DNA of 64,000 nt from Patiria miniata (taxonomy: Eukaryota > Echinodermata > Asteroidea > Valvatida > Asterinidae). Positions 35,167 to 48,803 of this stretch are shown one piece after another; position 1 is the first letter of the stretch; each line of letters begins with the position of its first letter. The DNA is taken from assembly GCF_015706575.1 (NCBI RefSeq), contig NW_024037059.1, positions 33,428,129 through 33,492,128 of the forward strand. The letters run 5' to 3'. The position numbers and the translations under genes were made by a program. Below the pieces are notes generated by a model. The model searched no databases, had not been told where the DNA came from, and saw nothing but the letters and a program-made list of their open reading frames with translations.

Positions 35167-36086
35167 GGGCAATTCCACAGTAACTCGCGTTACGTTTAAA
35201 GGGGTACCGGTATCTTCTGTCAACTCTGTGCTGTTATTCCATGGGTGCGTTCGTTTAGCTCACCCAGGTCGACACGGCTAAAGGTTTAGGGTTAGCCACG
35301 ACAGCCGGGCTAATTGAACGCTCAACCGTGGGCCATCACGATCCCCACGCGACGCCCTTAGTCGTGGCCGTAGCCACTGACAAAACGCCCGTTTCAGATT
35401 GGGTCTTAATTTGAGATTTACTACTTTTTAGTCAATTGCAGAACTCAAAAAGGTTGGGCCAAAATTATAGTCTCAAAAGTCCCAATGAACTCAATAAATG
35501 ATTACCTTTAGACTTCAAATAAAGTCAACTTTGAAGTCCACTTGAGATTTTCACTGTCACCGCCATAATTGTCCATTTTTAGGGAATGAACGCATCTTCC
35601 ACCAGTGACTCTGCTCTACGAGCAGGGTCTGTGGTGGCTGACCAGGGTGAGCCCCGAGAATGACGTCAGAGCTAATCGAACAGCACGGGGCTGACCCGTG
35701 TCGACCCGGGTGAGCTAAACGAACGCACCCTACAAAAGTCAAAGCAGGGTGGTTTTTCTCACAGAAAATCCCTAGAAGTGACTATACTTCTAAAAAGAAG
35801 CCATCAAAATAAAATTCTGCTGGTTTACGGCAATATGATTTTTGATTGATTAACTCGCGTTACCAAAAAAGGACGTAGAAAAAAACTTTAATACCCTGCA
35901 TTTGAAAATCAAAATTCCCCTTATAATGTGCACTGTTGGAAGAATCTTTTCAGTCAGTGCCTTTACATACATCATTAGAATCTATATACATCATACGCTA
36001 CCATAACAATTATTAAAAAATAATAAATAATGTAATCTCTCAGCTGGATGTATTTTGGTAACTCGCGTTACGGTAACTCGCGTTAC
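35167..36086. mobile_element. Element with GTAACTCGCGTTAC motifs (right end unresolved)
   Basis: Left end GGGCAATTCCACAGTAACTC, nearly the same as the right end of the element at 57283-59038 (inverse GGGCGATTCCACGGTTACTC). GTAACTCGCGTTAC or a one-base variant occurs at 35180, 35850, 36058 and 36073. A MITE (35243-35730) is nested inside. No matching right terminus was found, so it may extend beyond 36086 or be truncated. Confidence 0.5.
35243..35730. mobile_element. TIR MITE, GGGTGCGTTCGTTTAGCTCA family
   Basis: 488 bp with inverted ends of about 35 bp: GGGTGCGTTCGTTTAGCTCA on the left and the inverse of the same on the right, ending GAACGCACCC. No clear target duplication (CAT left, TAC right). 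No coding capacity. Confidence 0.8.
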
Positions 36087-36099
36087 AGTTTGTCTGCCT

Positions 36100-39000
36100 A
36101 TCTTTGGCACAAGTTAAAACATTATATAAGAACATTATAATCATACCAATAATGTCTTTTGGCATAGTTTATGAACCATTCTCTCTGCCTTAAAAACAAT
36201 AACTTACAATAATACTTTCATTTTGCAAAAACAATGCCAAAATTACTACCTAGCCCCCAAATCCAGTTTTTTAAAACAAAAAACAAACACATTGGACCAT
36301 TATTCCATCTAGCACACCACTCGAAGGAGAGACCTCCCCTTTAATCTGATATCACATTTGAGGTTATGCTTGATGCTTGTACATGTACCGGTAGTTCTGA
36401 AGATTTCATAGATTGTCACCTTTTCAGCTGTGTCCATTGCCGTGGAAGTGTCCATTATTGTATGCACATGCACTGTAATTGTAAACCACACGAATGCACA
36501 TGAAACAATCATGACCATGGCGTACATGTATGCAAAATTGTCATCTACATAATGTACATGTATAGTCGGTAAAAAAACTGCACTTACATCATGGTAGGCA
36601 AAGCCATAAAATTGTATCCTAGTCACAAGAGTATAAGTCTGTCCACCTTATAATAAATACTGATTGGGCATTTCCTCAAAGCAAAGGCACACACACTAAT
36701 AATCATTGCAGTCGTTTAAACTAAAACAATTCACATCATGTGTCTACTCACCCCCACCCCATCCCCCCCCCCCTTCCTCTCATAATTTGTGATGCAGAGA
36801 ACTTGGCGAGGCATCTCGAGTTACCGACATCTGAATACAGATGTCATTGGCAATGTTCGTGTACTTTGACAGAGAAATTTGATCTTGCATCCACAATGGA
36901 TGGCAAGACACGATATTGGATTTGAGTAAATGCCAAACCCCACATTTGAATATGTGCTGGTTTGTACATATGCGGCGCAAACTGGGAAAACCTATTCAAT
37001 GCCACATACATATAAATACAATCTTTTCTGTACTTCGTCCAGAGCTCATTTGAAAATCTGTTCATTGTTGCCTTTACTGCACTTCAGTCTTCTTTATTCA
37101 TATCCCCCCCAAAAGGCACTTGCAACAAAACAGACTATGACTGAGGTGTATCCAGATCCCCTCAAAAGGTCCCAGGGCTACTGATTCATGAACATGTATG
37201 ACTACACATACTTACATTGGTCAAGTCCGAAGAAGACACCGACTTAAGACGCAATCCACTTTCAATCCCTGCCCTGCAGCATACAATATCATATGTTGGT
37301 TTCCCTCTTACATTCAGCACTAGCTGGCCGCTATGGTCTTTTGCTATGCAAGCAAGCCATCAGCAACAATCCTGTGACCTTGTGCTGTATGGATTATACC
37401 TTGACCTTCAGTATTATTACATTTTGGACAGGACTGGAGAATATGGATGTGTCCCAGAAAACAAAAATAAAAAATGGGACAAGGTTTTAGTTGGGACACA
37501 TTGAGACACACACACTACACATATACAAATGTATAGGTACTGTTTGTCAATGTTTGCAGCAAAAGGCCATAAAATTAAAAAAATGAAGAATTTTGTATTT
37601 TAATATTCAGGTTCAAGTCAGTAAATTTATCTTCAAAAAATCTCTGAATAGATGAGCTTGTATCAATCTCAAATGCCACATCCATCATGTTTTCATAATC
37701 TTGAATCTTAATCCTAAGGCAATATTTACCACATGTGCTGATACATTGTAAATTAATTTCTTTAATATTTTTCATTCTTTTAATTATTGTACTGTAACCT
37801 GCTACAAGATCTTCATTTTTGAGCCACAATTTAATGAATCTACATACATGTACACGATGCTAAAGTGTCTGTTCTTTAAAGAAATTGTTTAACAAATACG
37901 AAAAAATTAAAATAGAGGGGCAGAGGTTTTTTTCCTTGAGGTGGGGGGGGGGGGGGGGGAAACACCCTTCAGAAATATATATACCATGTGTTCATCAAAC
38001 TTATTAAAGCTGAACTCGCACTGAAGCATGAAAGACCGAGACAAACAAATAATTGCTTTTTTTTCAAGCCTGAGCAAATTGGATGCTAATTGCTGCTGAC
38101 TGCGTGATTAATGCTGCCCAACCACACAGAAAACAGAAATCAAATGAAGTCAGCTAGACCCTCCTACATGTACGTAGATGTCTCTGTCAGTGGGACTGTG
38201 GTCATTTGAATAATGCAGCCTTGTACAAGGCATACTGTACGCAATTCGCGCAATTTATTCTGTCCCATCAATTTTGATCAAGGCCTTGTCTGCTAGCTGA
38301 TTCTGTAACTATGGTCTATGTCAATATGTACATTCAGAAGTGTCATTATTATTTGTTTGACCTCACAACAAAATTCACTGTACAAGTGAACAAATAGGGC
38401 CTACTACAGCATGTAATAAAATGAATAAACATTAAATTATGAACCAAGTGGTGTTTGGCAACATATTAAACAAATTAATTATCATAAGCAGATCTGTACA
38501 AAATGGCTTGAACTTGAATGGTAGTGGTCAGCATTCAAGTATGCAAAGTACATGTACCGGTACACATCAATCACAGGTAGCTCGTACATGTTATTTCCTG
38601 TATAATACTGTTAAAAACAATTACATGTAATCGACCATATCCCACTCTATTTTTTGTGGCTGTAAAATTTAGAAGGGAGGGGGAGATTTCACACGCCCTA
38701 ATTTTGTTCCCACTGTAATAGTAAACACAACATGTTTTTTCTTTTCCCATGGCGTCACTCACATTAATCCACCACATAAAAACTCAGTGTAGTCTAGTGT
38801 TGTGTACATGTACATGTACATACTTGCCACATGCATGACATGTACATGAAAATGGCTAAGAACTTTTCCCTTGAGAACTCACGTAACAAAATTCCATCTG
38901 GAAATTGAATGTAACCTGAATTTCTAAATGGCAACATCCACTCAAAAAGAGACACAATCCCCAACTGTGCTGTTCATGCCAACACCTGCCTCAGGCAGCT

Positions 39001-39430
39001 GAAGCAAGCCAGAAATTCTATTCCTGCAGCTTGACAAAAAAAAATGCTTTCTGCGCCACCGGCTGGCTTACTAGCCAACCATCTTTAGTGACAAGAAAGA
39101 TGAATGCTCACATGATGTCTGTATGATAAGATGAGCTAGCCTGTGCTGTAGATTCCGAAGTCAAGCACGGCTCTTAAATTAAGGATCATTTTCTGACAAA
39201 TTAGATTAGTCGACTGCTATATTGGCAGACATGTCCGTAATAATGGATACTGATGGTTTCAGGCAAACGAAACACTGTGATTGGTCAATGCATGCAATTA
39301 AAAACAACGTGGCCCTCGATCTTCTAAAAATACCACATACGTACCATTACAATGAAGTTGGTTTTTTTTACAGGGTGGACTGGCAAAAATATGGTATGTT
39401 TTCATCAACTTGAATTTAAAGCTGCATTTT
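36100..39430. other. No gene recognised
   Basis: AT-rich DNA. Contains a poly-C run near 36765 and a poly-G run (37941-37960). Short open frames only. Confidence 0.4.
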
Positions 39431-39431
39431 T

Positions 39432-41322
39432 AGTCCGGTCAATTTAAGTTAAAACCTAGAACAAATTGCAATAGAAACCATTCAAGCGTCAAACAACTTC
39501 AAATAAATACACAAACAACATGTGAAAAATCTAATCGTTTCTATGGAGTGGAAGGGTGTTTTTCAAGCATTTTTTTGAGATTAGAATTTGTAACACATTG
39601 TCCTCGAACAATTTGTCTGGCAACTTGCTTCGATTTACATGCCTATAATAATAAGCTAATGTTTAGGATTCATGACCACATGCGAGTGCAGCAGACAACA
39701 TTGCGTCGGACACTAAAAAAAGGAGGTTTTTACGTGTGTCATACAATTTTGTTTTGCTTTTTACATAATTTTTTTACAGTGAGTTTTATTTTAAGAGCCG
39801 TACACGTTTGTAACTTGGTTCAAAATTCTACATTTGATGGGGATAATCATACCGGTATGTCTGTTTCAAGTCATATAGGGCACTATAGAGTGGATGATTT
39901 TCTACCTAAAGTGCGCAATTTTTCAAAGTCCACAGACGAGATACCATTATTTGCAAAAAGGATGTCTAAAATCATGTTTGATCATACACAGACTGAAAAT
40001 GGTTGGTCAGTGCAGGCATGAACCATTTTGAAAGTAAAGCGAAAAATCTTTATTTACAGATTATTGATTGAGCGCCTGAAAATGATTTGTTGGATTGGGT
40101 TAAGAACATTCAGGAAGTACTGGGCTCGGGTTGTGATGCTTACAGTACATTTGTTAGTACATGAAAATATGAAACAAAACATCTCAAAACACTTTGGTCA
40201 TAATTAAAACAAAAATTTATATAAGGTTGAGTGAGAAACAGATATAGTTCTGTTCATGAGCTTTGCATGTACGTCACGCATTTTTCATGAGTACATTTTG
40301 CAATTTAAACAGCTAAATTGTGAAGATCCTGATCGAGGTAGGAAAATTGATTGATACATCTGCTTGTACTGTCAAGAGTGAAATGCACGACTCCAGAAAA
40401 GCATACTAGAGTCCCGACGAAATGATTCTTTGGATGAAACAGACCTCGCGTTGTTATTACTTTAAAAAAAAATGATCTCAATGGCATGGTCCACAACCCC
40501 CCCCCTCACCGCCTAAGGCTTTGTAATTTCTTTTTGCTAAAGCCCAGAATTCAGCTAAATTTTCATTGCAAGATTTTAATCCAGTTAATTTGTCTTCATT
40601 ATGGTTTTTGAGTATACATGTTCATTATCTTTATTCGATAATTTATAGGTATTTTATAAATTATGCCACAATGACCTAAATTCATCACAAAACAAACACA
40701 CGAATCTTGGATTTCGGATATTTTCCCTAATATTTAAAATTGGACCCCGCCTATTGGCGTAGACACTTAAATTTTAACTTTAAATGGATCTCTTTGTACA
40801 TCATTGCCCAGACTTGTTTCAAGTTGACCTGTTTATGCAAAGATTTTTCCTGAAACAAATGGTTTATTGAGCACAAAGTGATTTATTTTAACCAATAAAT
40901 AATTCGTGTAGAAAAAAAATTCAAATTTCTTGATATTTTTCAAGAAAATATCCTATAGTATGTGGCGGCAGTATAAATTACCATAAATGTTAATAATTGG
41001 TGGACATAGAAAAGTCGTCAGCTGTGATCAGTCGTGTCTCGCGAAGTCTCATACACTGTACGTGATGTGAACGGATTTTTTGACGGGTAACGGATGCAAA
41101 AGAAAACATGACACCTTCCATACTGTAACTGTTTACGTATGATGAAAAATTAGTAGTGAAATAGTCAATAAAAGCACTTTTCCACTTCTTTAAAGGCTTT
41201 GATGGAATTAGATTTTTAGTTTGTTGAATAGTGATATTTCCTTAAAGCGTGATAGCATTAAAATAAATTCTAATGCAACTTGTTCTAGGTCAGGCCCTGT
41301 TTTGTTCTAAATTGACCGGACT
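39432..41322. mobile_element. TIR element (1.9 kb), family undetermined
   Basis: Starts AGTCCGGTCAATTTA and ends TAAATTGACCGGACT, with a second matched inverted block inside (CCTAGAACAAATTGCA versus the inverse of TGCAACTTGTTCTAGG). No clear target duplication. It encloses an unassigned 157-codon open frame (39548-40021, plus strand) that I cannot match to any transposase. Non-autonomous by appearance. Confidence 0.7.
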
Positions 41323-42201
41323 ATTTCCGTGCTTCATCATCAAGTTTCATCACCAAATAAAGATTCCTTTTTGAAATCCTTAATTGCCTAGCTACACAAA
41401 CAAAATTAGGCGATCCACTGTAGAATGAAAAATCTACTGAAAAAAGATGGACTAACGTTTACAAATTTCAAACTATTGGCGGTGCAATTCCATTCTCCTT
41501 GGATAGGCTGGTTCATGCCCACAATCGGTATGTACAAACCGGCAGCCAGTCTGCTTGCAACATGTGCAAGGCAGATCTGTTTGTGTCCAAAATAAAAACT
41601 TCTGTTTTTAGATGGTAACAGACACCCAAAAAAATCTTTTTAAGGCCCTAAAAAAGTGTCTTCGGTTTCTGGTATGGAGCTTGCCCCAAAAGTGGTGCGC
41701 CGATGTGGCTCCCCCCCCCCCTACTTTGATGTTGCAGATGACGCTTCGATCCCCTTAAAACTCTCAAAAATATCATTCAGGGTGGAGCTTGAGGTGACCT
41801 CAGTTAAGGCCACAATGCTTGAGAATTCTGCACTCACTTACAATTGACCGACACGAACATTCTTCGGGAAATTTGGATAGTCAAGAGAAAAATCAGAGAA
41901 AACGGTAACGTCAGACCATACAGCGACATCAACATCGTGCATGCATGCTGCCAGGCTGGTCATTAGTCTGCTCCCTTACATATTACGCTAATTAAAAAGT
42001 GGTTACAGGTTCCAGATACATGACGCACATTTACAAACTTACAACACTGTCTGCAAATGGTGCCCGACTAAATTTAGTGCAAAATATATGGGAGCCCAGA
42101 GAGGCCACATACATTGTAAAGTCTATACTCGATTGTAACCCCATCTAAAAACACGTTAAAATTGTGCAGCAGCAGGATTCCAGTCACCAGTGAGTTTGGC
42201 A

Positions 42202-43104
42202 GTTTTGAGCAGTGTTGGAGCAAAGGCTTAAACCTTCAAGGCCAAGGCCAAGGCCAAGGCTTTGACCCTAAAGGCCAAGGCCAAGGCTTAGACCTTCAAG
42301 CCTCGAGGCCAAGGCCAAGGCTTAACCCTCAAGGCTAAGGCCAAGGCCCTGTTTTATAAAATGACCACTGATATAGAACTAATTATAGTCACATGACACA
42401 TTATCACGAATCGCCCATTAAGAAGAACAACATGTCTTAAATTGCAATCAACATGCTCGCATACACCGTTTTATGACTGCATTAGATCTATTAAAGTATA
42501 AGTTCAGGTCTTCAATATGGTTTAACTAAAACAAAATAAAGATTTACTTCTATATTGACGCACAATTCTCCCGAGTGTAACAAAAGGGGGATCCAAGAAA
42601 CTGATTTGGGAAATTTTTATTTGCTGGGCCAACATGGTCAGAAATATCAGCATTATCTAAAACAGAAACATGCAAATCTTTAGCACTTATCAGGGAGACA
42701 TACAACCAATCAGATCTATTCCATAATTGTATGCAATTTAAGTGATCATCTCATTAGCCCCACAAGTGTACAGAATATTTTTGCAGCAAATCTACTACAA
42801 TGGTAACAACATGTGATGCTATAAAAGTGGAAGTGTGCCCAACACACAAATCTACAAGGGGTTTCCCTCCTCCATGGTAATACGATTAAAATGGTAACAG
42901 CAACATTTCGAACAGATTTATCTGGAAAATGCAAAAATCTATGGGCCTTGAAGAGCCTTGACTCAAAATTGCAAGGCCCTGAACCCTCAAGGCCAAGGCT
43001 TTTGCCCTCAAGCCTCGAGGCCAAGGCCAAGGCCCTAAAATCCAGCCTTAAGGCAGCCTTAAGGCCAAGGCCCAGCATCAAGGCACTACATCACTGGTTT
43101 TGAG
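42202..43104. mobile_element. hAT-like element with GGCCAAGGC subterminal arrays
   Basis: Body 42210-43096 (887 bp) between perfect 8-bp GTTTTGAG duplications (42202-42209 and 43097-43104). Starts CAGTGTTGGAG and ends TACATCACTG. Arrays of AAGGCCAAGGCC fill 42236-42350 and 42960-43085 just inside both ends. No transposase. The left terminus equals that of the 215-2153 element, though the internal arrays are unrelated. Confidence 0.88.
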
Positions 43105-43568
43105 ACATCATCTTTATATTGAAAAACTTTTTAATTTTGGCGACGCGCATGCCTACGGCGATGCGCGCACAGACCAGAAACCGGAGACTTTTTTTTGGGC
43201 CTTAAAAGAAGTTTTTTTTGTGAGGATAAAACATAATATTAAGAGAGAAAAGAAAATGGAATTTGTTGACAAGTAGCCTACGGGGAGCGCAATAAAGGCT
43301 TTAATTTCATGCCAGTTGCAATGTTTTGTTCTGAATAACAAAGCAGTTATTTTTTTACCCGAGTGGGACCCAAGTGTCAATTGTTACAGAACATGTTAGA
43401 TAAATGTACATAACTTATTAAAATAAACAACTGGCTTTCACTTTTTTAAATGGCAGTTTACGTTTTGACAAAGAAACCTTCAGTTTCATTGTACCAGCAA
43501 CTTAAACCTTTACATTACAGTTTCAGTAACTCTTATTTTCATCAATTTTCTTATGTCCAATTTGTCCT

Positions 43569-44099
43569 TTAAAGGGAATGTACATCATTGGTTTTTGTTG
43601 TAAATTTCAGAAATGAAGTATTTGATGGGTTAGTATAATAGATCAAATATTGTTACACTGACGAGTTTGAAGGTTTGTGTTCGAAAATGCTGGAAATCAA
43701 GAAAAACAAAAATGTTCAAGTAGTCTGGTGTCCTGACTCCAATAAAATTAAATGAATCAATTTATAGATGCCGGAAAATTGTAATGTAAGGGAACCAGTC
43801 AAGCTGGCCTGCACCCGTTCATGAACATGTAACCAACAGCAAACAAAATTTGGACTGAAAAAAATAGTAAATTTGGACCAGTAGTTGGAAAATAGTCAGG
43901 TTTTTCCCAACGGTGGTCGGCCGACCACCGTTGGAAATTTATACAAAATACCACTTTTCTTGAAAATGACTCCACACCAGGTGCCATAATTTTACAGGAT
44001 GCTTTAGACTTTCAGTTACCAACATCATAGTAAGGTATTTCGCAAAAATGTGGTAGTTTTGTTTCCGATGTTTGCAAATGTTGTATATATTCCCTTTAA
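43569..44099 (+). mobile_element. TTAA MITE family, copy 1
   Basis: Body 43573-44095 (523 bp) between TTAA sites. Ends AGGGAATGTACATCATT and TTGTATATATTCCCT. A 28-bp perfect palindrome CCAACGGTGGTCGGCCGACC... lies at 43907-43934. No coding capacity. Confidence 0.85.
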
Positions 44100-44128
44100 T
44101 CCTTATGAATGGAAAGTGTACAGGATAT

Positions 44129-44682
44129 TTAAAGGGAATACATAACATTTGCAAACATCACAGAACAAAACTACCAAATTATTATGAAATACCTCACTGG
44201 ACTGTTAGTGAATGACAGTCTAAAGCATCCTGTAAAATCATGGCACCTGGTGTGCTGTCATTTTCAAGAAAAGTAATATGTTTGTATCAATTTCCAACGC
44301 TGGTCGGCCGACCAGCGGTGGAAAAAAACACCTTTTTTTTTTCAAATACTGCCCCCAATTGACCATATTCAGTTAGTCTGCATTTTGTTTGCAATCGATT
44401 ACACATGTATGTGTACACTGTATGAACATCTTCAAGCCAGCTAGACTGTCTCCTGACCTTACAATTCCCTGACGTCGCTAAATTGCTCTGTTTCATATTA
44501 AGTGGGGTCAGGGAACCAGACTACAGGAACACGATTGTTTTTCTTGGTTTTTCCAGCATCTACGAACAAAAAACTTCAAACAAGTCAGTGTAACAATATT
44601 TGCTATAAAATACTAACCCCCAAATCTATCCCATTTCTGAAAATTACAGCAAAAGCAAATGTTGTTTGTTTATTCCCTTTAA
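44129..44682 (-). mobile_element. TTAA MITE family, copy 2 (inverted)
   Basis: Body 44133-44678 (546 bp) between TTAA sites, opposite orientation to copy 1 and only 29 bp from its TTAA. The palindrome at 44294-44321 has one mispaired position. Confidence 0.85.
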
Positions 44683-44860
44683 CTTGCAAAATTCCTCACA
44701 ACAGATACAGTCAAGTTTCAGTTCAAGCTGCGCTTAAGTTCCACACTACCCATAACTGAATAATTCTTCTTTACACTAACATGCACTTTAATAGATTTTG
44801 GAAGATGTTGCAGGATTGAGGAAGACACATGTAGAGCCCTGGATCTTAATATAATGCCTC

Positions 44861-45034
44861 CAGTGAAATCTCAATAAGTCAAACCTCAGGGGAATGGGCT
44901 CAAAATGTTGAGTTAAGCAGAGTTTTGAGTTAGCAAATGGATTTTCTTTTCAACAACAATTGACGGGAATAAGTTCTTACTGTGAGTTAGAAGAGTTTTC
45001 GAGTTAGCAGGTTTGACTTATTGAGATTTCACTG
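44861..45034. mobile_element. Small TIR MITE, CAGTGAAATCTCAATAAGTC family
   Basis: 174 bp with nearly perfect inverted ends of about 27 bp: CAGTGAAATCTCAATAAGTC and its inverse GACTTATTGAGATTTCACTG. The sequence between repeats GAGTTAGCA. CAGTG termini resemble pogo/Tigger or hAT-type MITEs; no duplication is clear. Confidence 0.75.
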
Positions 45035-45379
45035 TACAATGAATGTGCCATTACATGTATGTTCATGCACAGAGATAGATCTTGGAGGAATCGCGACTAC
45101 ATTGTACATCTTCTTGCAAAAACAGAGCAATGAAATATTTGGAGGAATGTGTACATGCACTTGTACTGGTAACTCTAGTCTCACATGATTTTGTGGAACT
45201 TTCTCAATAATCAATGCAACTTCAACTTGACTAGCATAGAAATCACTGGACCCAGTTCAGCTCCTGTAATTTAGTGGGTGCATGTTTAGAAACCTGAGAT
45301 ACTCACTGCTTGAAAGGCAGTTTCATTTGCTTTCCATGCATTCTGTTTGTTTCCAATACTAAAACCACTTAAAATCCAA

Positions 45380-45700
45380 GAAAGAATGTTCAAAATCTAA
45401 CCTGTTGAAGTTTCAGCTCAGTGGATAACTTTTCGAGAATAGTGAAACACTATGCATGACCTTTTGATCACGAAACACGATTTCATGGATAGTACTCGTT
45501 ATTTCCAAAGATCATTCAAGTGACCGATAGTTGGAGATTAATATCATTTCTTGATATCTTCTAGACTCAGCAAGCCAGATGGAATAATTCATGGGGTGTT
45601 TAGTTCCTGCACGATCTTTAATCCAAGTTAGCTTTTTGATAATAATTTGGTACCATTAGGTTACTTTGGGATAAACGCAATTGATCCTATATTCCTTTAA
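45380..45700 (+). repeat. Interspersed repeat family R, partial copy
   Basis: Diverged relative of 46325-46770; shares GGTGTTTAGT, ATCTTTAA.CCAAGT and TTTTTGATAATAAT-like blocks in order. Confidence 0.45.
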
Positions 45701-46324
45701 TTGTACATGTATGCACACTAATTAACTTGTACACATACATGTACATGTACTGTAGTGTCTACATTTACTTGCAAAAGATACAATTCTTATCTGCATGTCT
45801 GTAGTTTATCTAATGAACTGAGCACACAAATAGATCTATGGATTATAATGGACTTTATGGTTACAGCTTATACTAAAATTATGTAAATAATGTACTAGTA
45901 CTGTACATGTACATGTATGTAGTGTCACTTGCATGTACGGTACATGTAGTTTCTGACTGCCATGGCCCTTTTGCATAATTGAGTGCATCGGCATTCGGAA
46001 TACATGTAAAGTACCAGTATGTACGCTTTGGGATAAAAATTTAACAATGTGCAACGACTGCAACCATTTGCAATGGAGCACAGACCCCTTGGTTTGTTGG
46101 ATGCACTTCTGAAACTTCAATATTTACCATGTTTACAGGTATGCACAGTTTGAATTTGACCTCTAGGATACAATGTGCTTTTAAGAAATAAATTGTTCTT
46201 GCATTTCGGTAACTTGACCCACTACTAAGGTCGGAAACTTCTGTAGTACTATGTACATGTATGTCAATACAATCAACTACCAGTACCTTCTACTTAGCAC
46301 ATTTGTGCATTTTTTTCGTTTGAT

Positions 46325-46770
46325 GCAACAAAAGTGCTCAAAATCTAAAGAAGGGTGCTGAACAACTAACCTGATGAAGTGAATGCTGTACATTCTGAGA
46401 AAACAATATTCTAGTATCTTGATTTCAATTCAAAAGTTGCCGAGTCATGTTTTGAATTGCGCACGAAATCAGTGTCCGGGACACGTTGTCATTCAGTTGA
46501 TTGCAGGTACACGATGTCACGCACTGAACTGATGAATAATAGCAACAGCGCACATGTGCTTTGCAGAATTAAAAATGAACTACTAATGGAAATTTCCAAA
46601 AATGCGTCTTTAGACGCATGGTTGGAAAAGGCCTTCTTTTATTGTTTTCTTCCAAATGACCAGAAAGAATAATTTCACAGGGAGTTTAGTACCATTACCA
46701 TCTTTAAACCAAGTATGTTTTTCAACAATAATTTCTTCAGTTACTTTTTGGATAGCTGCAAATGATGTAC
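46325..46770 (+). repeat. Interspersed repeat family R, plus copy
   Basis: Inverse of 24830-25375. Contains CAAAATCTAAAGAAGGGTGC, ACAATATTCTAG and TTGAATTGCGC. The short frame at 46457-46672 is not conserved in the other copy, so I do not treat it as a gene. Confidence 0.6.
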
Positions 46771-46774
46771 TCTA

Positions 46775-48290
46775 CCTTTAAACATAGATCAAGGAACAGA
46801 TCCTTGCCCTATGCTGTAACTGACCGTGTATGCAATTCATGACGACTTTGATTAACAATGTAGTAGAACCTTACATTTGGTCAACAAGGTCAAGTTTTGA
46901 TCATCTGCTAAAGTATGAAGGCAAATACCTACAAATGAGTTCTTTCCCCAGAGTAGGTCTCAGAATGTAATGCCTCGGGGTCTAATGACTGAGGCAATAG
47001 ACACTTCCAATCTAGCATGTACCGGTACATAATGTACAAATGTACATGTACATTGTAGCTCTTCTGCACAGATTCTTCAATGAGCAAAGAGTGCAGTACA
47101 GTACAGGACAATGTATCTACCATTCACTCAGACACGACTGGAGAAAAATGCAAACAGACTCCCCTGTCATAGCACTCACACTTACCGGTACATGTATTGA
47201 CTGCAGACACAAACTGTCTAAAGTGCATCTCCAATCTCTCACTGTACCGGTCTCAACGCAAACACTCTTAACTTTTCCCAGCTCAGATGACAAACTGAAT
47301 ACATCAACCCGCAAATTATCAAAACAAGCAATCGTACAGCTACCTACATGTACGCATATGTAGGCCCACTCTTCCGTGAAGGAATTTGAATGCAGCTCGT
47401 GTTTGGCTTCAAATTGTGCTGATCATGATGACCCTTTCCATTTGCACCATCACGTTCAAGAGAGAACAACCACGTAGGCGGAAGATGCAAAAAAAGGAAA
47501 GAAAAAAAAGCTTAATCGATTTGCCTTTTTTCCCTCGGCTTTTTTTCTCAAGTCGCATATCAAGTCAGCAACCCTTTTTTTCACACTTGAGATGATGCTG
47601 TCTTACTATGAACAGGGAGCTTTCAATCACTTGTGGCGTGGGAAGAATGTCAGCCGGCAGACAAGAGATGGGGGGGGGGGGGAGGGGGGAGAGGATATTG
47701 TGCAGCAACACTACTGTAGAACGAGCTTTAATCAAATGATGTGCCACGGGATACTACACAACACCTTGGAGACATGAACATGTAGATGGAGGAACGATGA
47801 TGACTTTATCATCTTCATCTCCACCACAATCATCATCAGCCTACGCATGCCAAGGAACGGAAACGGGGGAGGGATACATTAAATATTGTTCAAGTGTACA
47901 TGTATACATTGCCGTGATTGCCGTGGTAACCAGGCTGCCGCTGCTAATGCCTGTGTCAATTTCATTTCCTCTTCTCTTGTGAATTACAAACTCTCACACT
48001 TGGGCAATGTTGGGAACGTATGCATTACATTCAAACATTTCCTGTAAATATTGTTTGGAATGCAAACATGAATGTGTGTAATTTTCATCGCTCCACTCAA
48101 ATTGACCTAAGGGCCTTGACTCAACTCAACTCTTTTGTCAAAATTTGTATCACTTGATATATAAAAAAAATAATGCTATGCCTCAGTGTGGATTCCAAGC
48201 ACGAAACTGTTAACATTGTGTTCAAGAAATACTAGAAATTTCACATTTCTCAGATTTTTTGGCTGCACAAAAGCAATTATCAACACGTTT
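46775..48290. other. No gene recognised
   Basis: Contains an A-rich patch (47489-47510) and a poly-G run (47671-47689). No exon or element border found. Confidence 0.4.
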
Positions 48291-48297
48291 TGTCTGC

Positions 48298-48803
48298 TTA
48301 AAGGGAAGACACAACATTTGCAAACATCAAAAAATAAAATGATCAAATTACCACTGAATTCTTTACTGGACTGTTAGGGAATGACAGTCTAACGCATCCC
48401 GTACAATCATGGCTCCTGGTGTGCTGACATATTTAAGTAAAGTGGTATTTTTGTATCAATTTCCAACGCTGATGGGCCAACCAGCGTTGGAGGAACTGGC
48501 TTTTTTTTTCTCAAAAACTGCTCCTAATTATTCATAATTAGTTATTCCGCATTTTCTTTGCAAATGATTACACACCTGTGAAGGGGTACAAGCAAGCTAT
48601 TGGTAGACTGATTCTCTGACCTTATAATTCCCAACGCCTATAAATTGCTTCATTTCATCTTAAGTGGGGTCAGGGAACCAGACTACAAGAACATGAGTCA
48701 TGAAATAAGTCAGTGTTATAATATTTCCTTTAACATACTATTCCTCCAAATCCATTTATTTCTGAAAATTACAGCAAAAGCAAATGTTGTACATTCCCTT
48801 TAA
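48298..48803 (-). mobile_element. TTAA MITE family, copy 3 (inverted)
   Basis: Body 48302-48799 (498 bp) between TTAA sites, with ends AGGGAAGACACAACATTTG and TGTACATTCCCT. Its palindrome (48463-48490) is the most degraded of the five. Confidence 0.82.

Noticed and set aside
35557-35742. Open frame on the minus strand
   Set aside because: Falls across the right inverted terminus of the 35243-35730 MITE, so it is explained by repeat sequence.
39548-40021. 157-codon open frame as a host gene
   Set aside because: Lies between the inverted ends of an element. A faint likeness of its end (GW preceded by acidic residues) to aminotransferase sequences was too weak to name a family.
42746-43103. 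Leu/Ala/Lys-rich open frames on both strands
   Set aside because: Produced by the GGCCAAGGC subterminal array.
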